From positions 1 to 64,000 of the forward strand of contig JAWPHD010008253.1 of NCBI GenBank assembly GCA_037043455.1: a DNA stretch of 64,000 bases. Direction: 5' to 3'. Positions 1 through 9,700 of the stretch are shown here, piece by piece. The stretch comes from Cyrtodaria siliqua (Eukaryota; Mollusca; Bivalvia; Adapedonta; Hiatellidae). A program made the position numbers and the translations under genes. Positions within the stretch are counted from its first letter, which is position 1, and each line of letters begins with the position of its first letter. The notes beneath the pieces were generated by a model. It was not told the origin of the DNA. It searched no databases and saw nothing but the letters and a program-made list of their open reading frames with translations.

Positions 1-1100
1 ATGCACGATAAGCAATATCACACTCGGGTGTCAAAACAAACTTTGCGCATTTTCCCGTTAATATATGTAACGGTTTGGCAATGGTTGCAAATTTGAGCAC
101 AAACCGTCTATAATAGGAGCATAAACCTAAAAAGCTCCTAGTGTCTTTAACACTTTTTGGTGTAGGCCAATTTTTGACATCGGCTATTTTCTTTGGATCT
201 GTTGCTACACCAGTCTCACTGACAATGTGACCTAAGAATGCAACTTCTTAAACTTATTAAAGTTACACTTTTTAGGACTTAGTTTAAGGTTAGGCTCACT
301 TAACCTAGTAAAAACTTGGTCAAGATTTACCATGTGTTCTTCAAATGTTTTTGAAAACACTACTATATTATCTAGATAAACTAAGCATAGTGTCGAGGTT
401 AAACCCGACAGAACCCTTTCCATCAACCTTTCAAGTGTTGCAGGGGCATTGCATAGGCCAAAGGGCATGGCGGTAAATTGCCAGAGACTACTGCCATGTA
501 TTGAAAATGCAGTTTTGGGGCGGTCTTTTTCTGCCATACCAACTTGCCAGAACCCGGATTTTAAGTCCAGCGTACTGAACAATGCTGAACCAGATAGTGC
601 TTCCAACGTGTCATCAATTCTTGGAAGTGGTTGACTGTCTTTTATTGTACAATCGTTTAATTTTCTATTTTCTGAAATCGCAGCAAAACCTTCTGGAACC
701 ATCAGGTTTTGTCACCATAACTATTGGACTACTCCAGGGGCTATGTGAGGGTTCTATAATACCCTGGTCTCTCATATTCATGATTTCCTGCTCCGCAGCT
801 AAGCGTTTAGTTAATGGAACACGATATGGCATTTGTTTTATAGGCTTAATCTGACCAGTGTCGATTGTGTGCTCGACTAAATCATCATCAGATTTTGAAA
901 AAAGATTTCCATGTTTAAGTAACATCTGTTTGAAATCATTCCTTTGCTTTGCTGATAAGTGTTTGGTGGCTTTTTCGTATAATCCTGTTAAATGGGATGG
1001 AATTTCGGTACTGTTGTCAGATTCCGGTATATTTGTGCGTACTGATTCTACATTTTTAATTTCAGGCAATTCCACATATTCATAGGTAGCAGCTATTGTA
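1..1100 (-). pseudogene. pol: Ty3/gypsy reverse transcriptase, second (downstream) body, truncated by window edge
   Basis: The minus strand encodes the RT part of a gypsy-type Pol. Conserved pieces are STLDLKSGFWQV (motif A, near 560), the MPFGLCNAPAT block (near 460) and YLDNIVVFS (motif C, near 370). Two overlapping frames (232-702 and 665-1075) are joined by a small insertion near 665, where the sister copy at 11220 is shorter, so this copy is frameshifted. It continues off the window at position 1, where the RNase H region should begin. Motif C reads YLDN rather than YLDD, as in the sister copy. The family assignment is firm; activity is unlikely. Confidence 0.85.
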
Positions 1101-2930
1101 TTTCGATATAGGGCTGTTTGGTTAAGTTCGCCACCCTTATTGGTATTTCACCTCTGGTTAGGTCTACCAATGCTTTTGCCACTAATAGCCCACTTTTTCT
1201 ACGAAACTGGGATTTGGTTCTATAAGACCAATAGTTTCCCTAATTAGGTCAACAGGTTTCCCCGGAATAATTACTTACGTCTCGGGAGGAATGACAATAG
1301 TGTCTATAACTGCAATTCTGCAACAGGAAGGATATTTATTTCCATCCGTCATAAAACACGGTATGTTTTCACCGTTCAGTCTAAGACATTTCTTACTAAG
1401 CATAATATCGCATTTACTAGTATTTCGTCAATCTATGCCTATAATACCATCATTTTAAATGTTCGCTAATAGAACATCATGGTTAAACGTTTGTGTACCT
1501 ATTGTAATATTGACACTAATTTTGCCAATAAATGGAGAAACCTCACCTGTTGCAGTTGCCATCCCCATTTTAACATACTCTATACAGTCGAACCTCGATA
1601 GCTCGAACACCGGTAATTCGAATACCATCGGTAATTCGAACACATTTTCCGGTCCCGACACAACTCCTATATAAATTCAATGTAATTTAACCTCGATTAT
1701 TCGAATATTATTTCTCGAATACCCCGGCTCGCTCGAATACTTTTACGGTCCGAAGATCCATTTTGTGTGAATTTAAATCTCGCTTAATCGAAGGTGATGA
1801 TCCGTCGCCATGCGACGTCGGCCATATTAACTGTAATCGACGCGTTTGCATTTGTTTGTAGCAAGTTCGATCATAGTGCGAAAACAGATAAAGTTGGTTG
1901 TTAAAGGTGCGAACATTTATGATTGAAAAGCGATAATAGACAGATACAATTTATATTTAGTGAACTTCGTTTACTGTTAAAACACGGTTGATTTTCTAAT
2001 TAAATAATGTATGTTGATTGGTTTTAATAAACATAAAACAATAATTAAAATAAAGTGTGTTCACTTTTTAATTAGATAAGAGCAATTCCCGAGTATGTTT
2101 ATTGAACTTCGTTTACTGTTAATTACGATAAACACTTTTGATTTTCAAATTAAATTACATTTGTTGATTGGTTTAATAAAAATAAAACAATAATTTAGAT
2201 AAAGTGTGTTCATGTTTTAATTAGAGAAGAGCATTTCGCGAGTGATTACTGATTAGAAATTTAACGGCTACATGTGTATATAAGGAAACGGTTTTCATAA
2301 CGTCTTCATATTAAATTCAAAATGTCAATCGCATATGATCTACTACAGGCCGAGCAATCTAGTGAAGGACCCAGTAATGGGGGATAGCTAGATCGGTTTC
2401 CTTGAATCTTTCCTTCGTTTCCGAACAATCTGGCAAAGGACCCAGCGAATGTTCTCATTATTCGGACTTCCGGAATGTATGTTAAAATCTATTATTGTGA
2501 TATTTCTTTAAATAAATGATAAAACAAACACATTATTGCAGTTTTTCTTGTATTTTCAGTGTAACAATTACATGTTATATATCCGTTATGAGGTTTAAAC
2601 AAACATGCATGAACATAAAAGACATACCGAGAACAATACATCACGTACACAAGTAACACTATTTCGGGTGGTACACAAATTCGGATAGATATTTTGGTTT
2701 TTATCGTAACCTCGATACCTCGAAGCCACCGATAGCTCGAACATATCCCTATGGTCCCGCTGACTTCGAATTATCGAGGTTTGACTGTATTTGGTCTATC
2801 TGAAATGGGCCATTTGTCTAACAAACTTGCTCGCATGATTGTCACATTTGAACCCGTATCTACCAACATTGAAACATTTTGATTGTGTATTTTCGCCAAA
2901 AACCAAAAAGCCATCATCATTAGAACACAC
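1100..2930 (-). pseudogene. Ty3/gypsy protease and linker region, split by a TIR element
   Basis: This is the equivalent of the protease region at 11841-12290 in the sister body. Here it is cut by a 1.2-kb TA-flanked element (1585-2787), so the retropepsin N-terminal part (about 2790-2930) is separated from the rest (about 1100-1582). Peptides such as the SPFIGKISVNITIGTQTF block match the sister copy closely. Additional small differences near 1120 and 1425 break the frame. It is non-functional as it stands. Confidence 0.75.
1585..2787. mobile_element. Pogo/Tigger-like non-autonomous DNA transposon, TA target duplication
   Basis: The element begins CAGTCGAACCTCGATA and ends with the imperfect inverse TATCGAGGTTTGACTG, about 24 bp of terminal inverted repeat, and is flanked by TA at 1583-1584 and 2788-2789. 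The homologous site in the sister gypsy body (near 12150) reads straight through with a single TA, which proves insertion. Subterminal copies of the CTCGAA / TTCGAA motif recur at both ends. No transposase frame of useful length is visible, so it is a non-autonomous or decayed copy of about 1.2 kb. Termini starting CAGT with TA duplication are typical of the pogo/Tigger branch of Tc1/mariner; the exact branch is inference. Confidence 0.85.
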
Positions 2931-2941
2931 ATATGTATGTC

Positions 2942-4421
2942 CTAATACTTTTGGGTCGGACCTGTCGAGTGTAGTTGAGCATTGGTCCGTTGACTCAACC
3001 TTTGATCGTTTCCCTGAGCGTTTTGGATATGCGCAGGGCCTTGTTCGCCCCTTATATTCCCATTTCGGTTGTAATTACCGTTATTTGAAAATCGTCGGGC
3101 ATGATCTCTACTATCGTTTGTTCTTTGATTGTATTTTTCATTTGGCCTGTAATTTGCCCGAAAATCACCACCCGATCGATTTTCCGATCGCTGTTGGTAA
3201 ATTTTCATGTTTCTTAATTCACTAACTAAACTAGATAGTTGGTGAAATAACCCATTTAGTTTTTTATTTGTGTCATTAAGAATGCTCGGTTCTTCTATTT
3301 TTTTAGTAGGTTCCACAAATCGTACATGGTGCTTACCCCTATTTCTATCGGCAATTCTGTGTGCTTCTAGTCGGACAGCACTTCTCTCTGCCTCGTTTAT
3401 GTTTTTGGGACCTACCTCCCGTAAACGAAGTCTTATCTCTGTGTCTGGCAATGCGTCAATAAAATAGTCAAGTGCCAATAAATCGACCACATCGAGTGAT
3501 GCACTTGGGTAAGCTTCTCTAGTAAGCTTTTTTATTGATTGTGCCATTTCAGGGATAGCTTCATTTTTATCTAAAACCCTAGTAGTTTTGAGCGATAGAT
3601 CTCGGCTCTATTGACAGACCCGAATCTGTTATTTAGTGCCTCCACAAGACATGTATAATCTCTTCGTCTTTGCGGATCTAAATCGTTCAAAAGGGCCCTT
3701 GCCCCACCAGTCAGACTACTCGCTAAATATAGGGACTTTGTTTGATAATCCCACCTATTTAGATCAGATATGATGTTAAACTGAGTCAGATACTCGTCAA
3801 GATCATCGGATCCATCATAGGTTTGTGGCCTTAATTTGCCACCTACATGTGTATTTGGACCTGGATATGTTTGAGGTATTTGTAAATTGTGATGGCCTGT
3901 TGGTGAACTGCCAAAATGATTACAACTCATTGATTTTGGCCGACCCGGTAAAAAGGGTGATGGGTTTTGTGTGGGACCGCTTAGGTGACTATTTTGAGGT
4001 GTACTATTTCTTGGCCCCCGCCCTAGGTTCTCGTCTATACCCCGAGGGTAAAGCATTTCTTCTGAACCAGGTAAATTAAAGTTATTCCCAGAATTTTGTG
4101 TTTATTTATTTATTTCCCTCCCATCAATATGATCAACTTTCCTATGTAAATTGTCTAATTTATTTTCAAATTCCAAGAGGTGAATCATTTTACGGACTGA
4201 ACATTTTTCTGTAACTCAGCGCTAATTAAGTTCATGTGTTTTTCCAATATGCCCAAAAATTCTCCATCTCCGGCATTTTTTCTAGAATTTATTGATCGTC
4301 CCTCATGGTCGCTATTCTCAATATAAACTGATTCCTCTTCACACATGTCGTGTGAGGTTATAGTGGCAGCGCGGCCGTTTGTTTTGAATGAAATAATATT
4401 TGAATCTGTTGAGTCCTCCAT
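2942..4421 (-). pseudogene. gag: Ty3/gypsy Gag, second body
   Basis: Gag starts at the ATG at 4421 (MEDSTDSN...), with an acidic N-terminal region followed by a Pro/Asn-rich stretch near residue 120-180. A capsid-like part contains LRPQTYDGSDDLDEYLTQF and a C-terminal Arg/Asn-rich tail; no CCHC knuckle is seen. The frame is broken at a run of four A near 3582, so the first part ends SKLLGF and the second resumes in another frame (2942-3547). The sister copy has the identical break. Gag ends TGPTQKY-stop, and the protease lies in the -1 frame directly after it. Confidence 0.75.
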
Positions 4422-4626
4422 ATTTTCTATTTATCAAGTATAATTTTAGCCACCAATATCAGAGATTTTTAACGCAAACTATATTTTGTCAATAAATCGA
4501 TTTGCCGAAATTCGCCAATATGAATTTATAGGCCTATCCTATTAAGTCGTGTAGACTTTATAAATGCCTTATCCATTTTATTTGACAAGTTTTGGCAAAC
4601 ATATTAATTTCTCTTCTAACAAAGAT
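4422..4626 (-). other. Gypsy leader between primer-binding site and Gag
   Basis: About 200 bases of AT-rich untranslated leader lie between the primer-binding site and the Gag ATG, and are nearly identical to 13739-13944 in the sister copy. No other feature was seen. Confidence 0.6.
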
Positions 4627-4645
4627 AATCCCACCGCTGCCACCA
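4627..4645 (-). promoter_or_regulatory. Primer-binding site, tRNA-Leu type
   Basis: The plus strand reads AATCCCACCGCTGCCACCA. That is the T-arm end, acceptor and CCA of an animal tRNA-Leu (AAG/UAG type) as recalled from established sequences. On the element's sense strand this is an 18-19 nt complement starting TGG, three bases inside the LTR boundary, as expected for minus-strand priming. Confidence 0.8.
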
Positions 4646-4648
4646 TTT

Positions 4649-6791
4649 TGTAATGCCAAAATCCTGTTTTTTAACCAACTTTAGTATATATTGGTATTGT
4701 TTAATACCGGGTTTCAATATTACCGCAAGGGTTCGTCTGATCATTGGCTTTTGGCTACTATTTAATTTACTTGGTAAGGAAATGAAAACGTTGGAGGCTA
4801 GAAGTAAAGTTTCATGTTTAACTTTTTATTATGTCTTCAACATTTATTTTTTATGTTTTTCTAGACATTTTATAAACATGGAAACTATATTAGAACAAAC
4901 ATTTGGTAACGTGGCGTAAATAAAACAACATACATGTTTTAAAATATATAGCTACCCACTCTGAGTGATTTTTAGTATTTAGATAAAGCTTTTGATGACA
5001 TTTTGTCAATTGCCGAAAAGCGGCGGATGTTTACAAATGCATCGGGCTTATTTTGAGATTTTTACGGAGTTGGAGAATTTTGGTATATATTGGCAACATT
5101 GTATTTATCAAGTACTTTCAGTACTATTTTAATGCTGTACCAATAATAACCAATATACCTCTTCAGTGGATGCGTCCATAATGGTCTATAATATACCAAT
5201 TGGCAATATTTGGAAATGGGCGAAAAATGCGTCTTTGGTACTTTAGACCATACACATCGAGTAGCGAATAAACACTGATTTGAAATCCGCGGTTCGAAAG
5301 TATTTATACGGACGTAAGCCAATCAAAAAGTAGTAATACGTCACAGCGCGTGATTGACGTCACGGTGTCAATCGCTACATCTAGAAACATAGCTTAAGGA
5401 TGTTGGCTGGGCAAGTTTTGACAACTTCAAGTCTAATTATTTTATTGTTTAAATCATAGTTTTATTTGACAACAGAATTGTTTCATTTTTTCCATTCTAG
5501 TAGATATGGATATAATGTAGGATTTAAGATGGTAACATACCAAATTTTAAGCAATATTTTTTTCTTCATATTTTTTCCGTCATTTGTGATAATTTTTTGT
5601 TGTCAACAAAGTAGGGGGTATGGGTAGCTCCGAGTAGAATTTATCCTTTTGCTATAGAGTAAATAAGATTTTTGTTTTTCAGTAGTGGAATACATATATA
5701 AAAGTAGATACTGAGATAATTTTATTTTCGATCTCCATGTCATTATTAAGTGTACAGTATTTTACATTGAAAATGTCAAAATAACTCAAAAATGAGTGTA
5801 ATTTAAAGAATTTTTAATAAAAAATCATTAGAAGCCTGGTGACCTACATTTTTTTACTTGATTTGGAGGAAATGTCATAGGACCTTGACATCTACAAGTT
5901 TTAAAAAAAGTTGATCATTAGAACATATTTTTTTATCTTGAATTAATTTTTCTGTAAAAACAAAAGTGGGTGGGGTACGGTCCATATATGTTTGCTTTTT
6001 AAAGTAAAAAGACGAACGAGGATTACAATTGCTAATTGTTGTTTTTCAATAAAAGTAATGTTATGAAAACAATTGTGAAAATGTTCAATGACAATATTTT
6101 TCCTCTTTTTAGTGAAATTTTGAAGTTAGTAATACGTGCATTCTCCAATGACGTCTAGTGGGAAAAAAAGCGTGGTGACCTAGTCTTTTTTTGATAATTT
6201 TGAATCTAAATTATACCAAAGAAGCTTTAAATATGAATTTTAAAAAAATCTCATCACTACGTCCTTTCCCAGCCAACCCCCTTAAATGAAAAACGTCGAG
6301 TAATTCGAATGGACCAGAATCAGTATGGCTGACTTTGGAAAGTTTTGGATCTGTCAAAAAGTTATTTACTGGAATAAAACAATTTAAATGAATGTCATAA
6401 AGTAACAGTGGAAGCAGTTGTTCTAAATGCAATTGCGAAATTAATTCTACCGATGGTGATTTATGACAACGCGAATAAACGACAATATGGCGACCCGGAG
6501 TGGGTGAGTAATCGTAGCATGCAAAATACATGTTGACACAGTTCATAAAGTTTAGAAATCAACAATTATTCTATGCAATGTTTCTTAGAATATATCAATA
6601 GTTCAATAGTCAAAATCATTTAAGTGATGCACATCTTGAATCGTACAGAACGACATGTCAACAATTGTTTAACACAACTTTATATCAGCATTTTATAATA
6701 ACCTGCACAACTCAATGAATACTCATATCAATAACATAGCAAACCAAAGCATATAAGCTATAATGACACATAGTGAACCATCAGCGTTACA
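4649..6791 (-). mobile_element. Gypsy LTR shared by the two bodies (3' LTR of one, 5' LTR of the next)
   Basis: On the plus strand it begins TGTAATGC and ends GCGTTACA, the short inverted termini of an LTR. It aligns over most of its length with the LTR at 13967-15720 and diverges from it exactly at GCGTTACA. Its right edge abuts a purine-rich tract (6792-6803) and its left edge abuts a primer-binding site (4627-4645), so it has internal sequence on both sides. The 2,143 bp include an inserted 884-bp TTAA element (5398-6281); without it and its duplicated TTAA the LTR is about 1,255 bp. Short open frames here are not credible genes. Confidence 0.8.
5394..6285. mobile_element. TTAA-flanked TIR element (piggyBac-type target, non-autonomous)
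   Basis: TTAA at 5394-5397 and 6282-6285 flank an 884-bp segment whose ends are inverted repeats: GGATGTTGGCTGGGCAAG on the left, and CTTTCCCAGCCAACCCCC on the right. That is about 18-22 bp with few mismatches. No coding frame is present. TTAA duplication is characteristic of piggyBac, but the terminal sequence is not the classical CCC start, so superfamily assignment is tentative. It sits inside the LTR; the sister LTR lacks it together with about 200 flanking bases. Confidence 0.7.
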
Positions 6792-6803
6792 TTGCCCCCG
6801 TCC
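6792..6803 (-). promoter_or_regulatory. Putative polypurine tract of the gypsy element
   Basis: On the sense (minus) strand GGACGGGGGCAA directly precedes the LTR start TGTAACGC. A G-rich purine tract in exactly this position is the expected plus-strand primer. It indicates that the sequence to its right is retroelement interior rather than flanking host DNA. Confidence 0.6.
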
Positions 6804-7122
6804 AAAAATGGATTTGGTCCCCAAATGTAGTTTGAGCTACGTTGTTTATTTAAAATAAATGTTCTAACATTAATAATAATATTTACTATTTAGTAGTACT
6901 TATGGATTTTTATTGATATCTTTACTTAGCATATTGTAAATATCATAATGACGTATATCTACACATTAATACATTATTAATTTTAATAATATTAAACACT
7001 GTTCAAACACCTCCAATTTAACACAAATTTAATTAATTTAATACAACAGTTCACTTTACTGATACTAAGTATAGAACTACGTATAGACCGAAGTCAGTTC
7101 CTTTGAATTTTTATATATGTCT
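6804..7122 (-). other. AT-rich 3' untranslated stretch between extra ORF and polypurine tract
   Basis: This is non-coding, very AT-rich DNA downstream of the stop codon at 7123-7125. It contains AATAAA-like signals on the minus strand (TTTATT near 6845). No repeat relationship to other parts of the window was noticed. Confidence 0.5.
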
Positions 7123-8246
7123 TTAATCATCTAAATTTACACCCGACACACTGATCTGTTGAATTTTCTGTTTGACGGCGGTCTGTAGTCCACTCAGCTG
7201 ATAGAACTTGGCCTCGTAGTATAGTTCGTACAGATATTTCAACTCGTGTGGAAGAGTCCTTATATCACATTTTAAGTTTTCCCGTAGGAAGTTAAGCACG
7301 AATCGAAAATGCGAAGGGTCGCGATCAAATGACAGTACATTCCCCATGGTTTAAATGGGCTATCCAGGCTGAGTGCTTTAGTGAAGAGGCTGTTGGGGTC
7401 ACTTCTTAATGTAACTTTACTAGTGGCAAATATCTTGCCACCAATACACAATTCCATTCTTTCTGCTTGGATTTTGCTAAGCATTTTTAGTTGCTCGTTG
7501 TTGGCAGATGTTGTTGTTTTTGTTTTTAACTTTGATATTTTCGTAGTTTTCAGTTTACTTGTAGAGCTTGAAGAGCTAGATGCACTGGAACTGGAACTGG
7601 AACTAGAACTGGAAGACGAGGAACTTGAACGTGGTGATTTTGGTGTTTTCTTCACCACCGTTCGCGATCTCTCTATAGTGGCCTTTGGAGCTCCCAGCTC
7701 AATGTCACTGATATCACTTAATACGTGAGTAGATGGTTTTGACTTGTTAATAGGTGTCACTACAGAGGGTAGTACGAAGTCCTGTAACTCTTCGTCGGAT
7801 ACCGATATGGGTCTTTTTAGCGATGCTTCTGGCGTAGACAGTTTTATTGTTTCTTTTGTGGGTTTTTCCGTTACTTTTGATACTGGTGCTAGTACTTGTG
7901 CAGGACATGTCACCTTCCTGGGTGGTGGCATTTCCAAATTCAGAGGAGCTTCCTGGTTTTCTTTTGGTTTAGTTTCCTTGCTTTGAATTTTGATAAACCC
8001 ACCTTGCTTCTCTAGCTTCCATTGTCTGAATTTATGATAGGCATCCTCACCTCTGGTACCATCAGGAGCCATATATTCCATGTCTGCATTTGTAACGTTT
8101 TGACAACCATGTTTATAGTTCCTTCTGGTGAAAAGAGACATGCAAAGAAGACACTGGTAGGAGAAGCCACTGTGTTTTGCATGTACGTGACGCATGATAG
8201 CATGGTATTTCGGAAACTTCACGTTCCGGCAGATCGTACAAACGTA
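7123..8246 (-). pseudogene. Extra ORF: paired zinc-finger motifs, Ser tract and KCTD-type BTB domain, one frameshift
   Basis: The frame opens at a consensus splice acceptor (T-rich tract then CAG, 8247-8268). It encodes YVCTICRNVKF...H...H, a C2H2-like finger, then a second C-x2-C motif (YQCLLCMSLF) with nearby His/Cys. A low-complexity region follows with more than 20 serines (near 7570-7625). Next comes a BTB/T1 domain of the KCTD and potassium-channel type: MELCIGGKIFATSKVTLRSD, then after a -1 frame change near 7345 SFDRDPSHFRFVLNFLRE and YYEAKFYQLSGLQ, ending at TAA 7123. No ATG precedes the first finger, so an upstream exon or spliced leader is needed. It lies between integrase and the 3' LTR in the same orientation, either captured by the retroelement or the last exon of a host gene between two insertions. 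The frameshift may be real or a sequence error. Confidence 0.7.
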
Positions 8247-8268
8247 CTGAAAATAAAAGAATATAAAA
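8247..8268 (-). promoter_or_regulatory. Splice acceptor of the zinc-finger/BTB ORF
   Basis: On the minus strand a pyrimidine-rich tract ending TTATTTTCAG precedes codons TAC GTT TGT, which begin the first finger. In the same frame an in-frame TGA lies a few codons upstream, so the ORF cannot extend far without splicing. Confidence 0.55.
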
Positions 8269-8335
8269 TCGTGTCACTGAACTGTTCAATTTATCACCTG
8301 CTATGGTAAATTATACATGTATATATTTTTATATT

Positions 8336-9620
8336 TCAGGTGTAGATTTGAGCCAAGATGTGTGACTTCCCTCATATAGTTTTAACCTATCATGGTGTAC
8401 CACTTTTGCTTTTGATCGTGAGCTTAGTTGGATTCTATAGATTACATCATTTATGCCTTTGTGATAACATATGGACCCACCCAAAGAAGGGATAGTTTAA
8501 CACTTCGCCCTGGTTTATGCTGTGGACAGAATAGCCATACCAAATCACCTTTTAAATAAACATTTTGTTTAATTTTGTGATCATACTGTTTCTTTTGTGT
8601 GTCACTGGCCATTGTAATGTGTTTACGGGCTATTTCATGAATATCCCATATTGTTTGTTCTAATTCATGGCCGTAGTCACTCTCCATATTACTGACTGAT
8701 TGATCTGGTACTCCCCTGACCAGATCTATTGGTACATGTATATCTCGACCAAACAACATAGTTGACGGGGAAAATCCAGTACTTTCATGTTTTGCAGTAT
8801 TGTAAGCCATTGTGACTATGGGTAGGTATTGGTCCCAATCTTTTTGATGGCTTGATACAAATGATGCTAACATATTTTGTACTGTACGATTTGCCCTTTC
8901 AACCAGACCATCTGACTGTGGTCTCATGGGAGTTGTTCTTGTTTTTTCTGAGCCAAGAATTTTACACATGTCTTGAAAGATAAGAGAACTGAAGTTAGAT
9001 CCTTGATCTGAGTGAGTTTGGAGGGGTACACCAAATATCAATATGAATCGCTCAACATATTTTGTTGCCACTGTAGTAGCTTTCTGGTTCTCAACCGGAA
9101 TAGCCATGCGCCATTTTGTAAAGTAGTCTGATATCATGAGAATATATCTGTTACCTGTGTTACTAAAGGGTAAGGGTCCCATGATATCAATACCTACTCG
9201 TTCTAATGGTGCACCTACATTATACTGCCTCATAGCAGATTTTGGCCTTTTTATTGGTCTTTTTCGTGATGCACATAGATCACATTTCTTGCACCAATTC
9301 TACACATATGTACGCATGCGAAACCAAAAAAAACGTTTTTGCACTTTATAAAGTGTTTTCTTCACCCCAAGGTGTTGGACTGTCGTGTAATTCTTGCATA
9401 CATTTGGCTAACATTGCACGTGGCGCTACGACGTGCCATTCTATCAGTTTGCCATTGTTACTTTCCCATTTGCGATATAAAATATCGTTTGTAATTATCA
9501 TGGAATCAAATCGATTCCAGTAATATTTTAATTCTACTGAGAGTGGCGCAACCTCCTGCCACTCTGGTTTCCTATTTTGATGGATCTGCATTCTGTAAGT
9601 CAATAACTACCTGCATATCT
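8336..9620 (-). pseudogene. pol: Ty3/gypsy integrase
   Basis: Integrase inserts cDNA into chromosomal DNA. Visible parts in order are an N-terminal zinc-binding region with HD (ELHDSPT, near 9375) and the Cys pair WCKKCDLC (near 9290); the DDE core with GIDIMGP (near 9190), HSDQGSNF (near 9010) and QSDGLVERANR (near 8920); and a GPY module with WVGPYVITK (near 8465). The remainder of the GPY module (GINDVIYRIQLSSR...LKLYEG) is in another frame to about 8336, so there is a frameshift near 8455. A second frame break lies near 9345. The full catalytic triad is readable, but the gene is interrupted. Confidence 0.85.
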
Positions 9621-9700
9621 AGAGCGTCGTACGATACCATACTATTATTACTACTATCATCGCAAGTACGAACATACACTTTGTTCTTGGTTGTATTTGT

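Noticed and set aside
2839..3225. Open frames on the plus strand across the Gag regions (also 3825-4079, 12244-12585 and 13184-13438)
   Set aside because: They are antisense shadows of Gag and are conserved only because the DNA is duplicated; the minus strand carries the recognisable proteins.
6211..6546. 111-codon minus-strand frame in the LTR
   Set aside because: It spans the border of the TTAA element and LTR sequence, so it cannot be an old gene.
7381..7986. Plus-strand frames with a Glu/Leu-rich tract
   Set aside because: Antisense of the serine tract and zinc-finger/BTB ORF; codons for Ser in one strand read as Glu/Leu-type repeats in the other.
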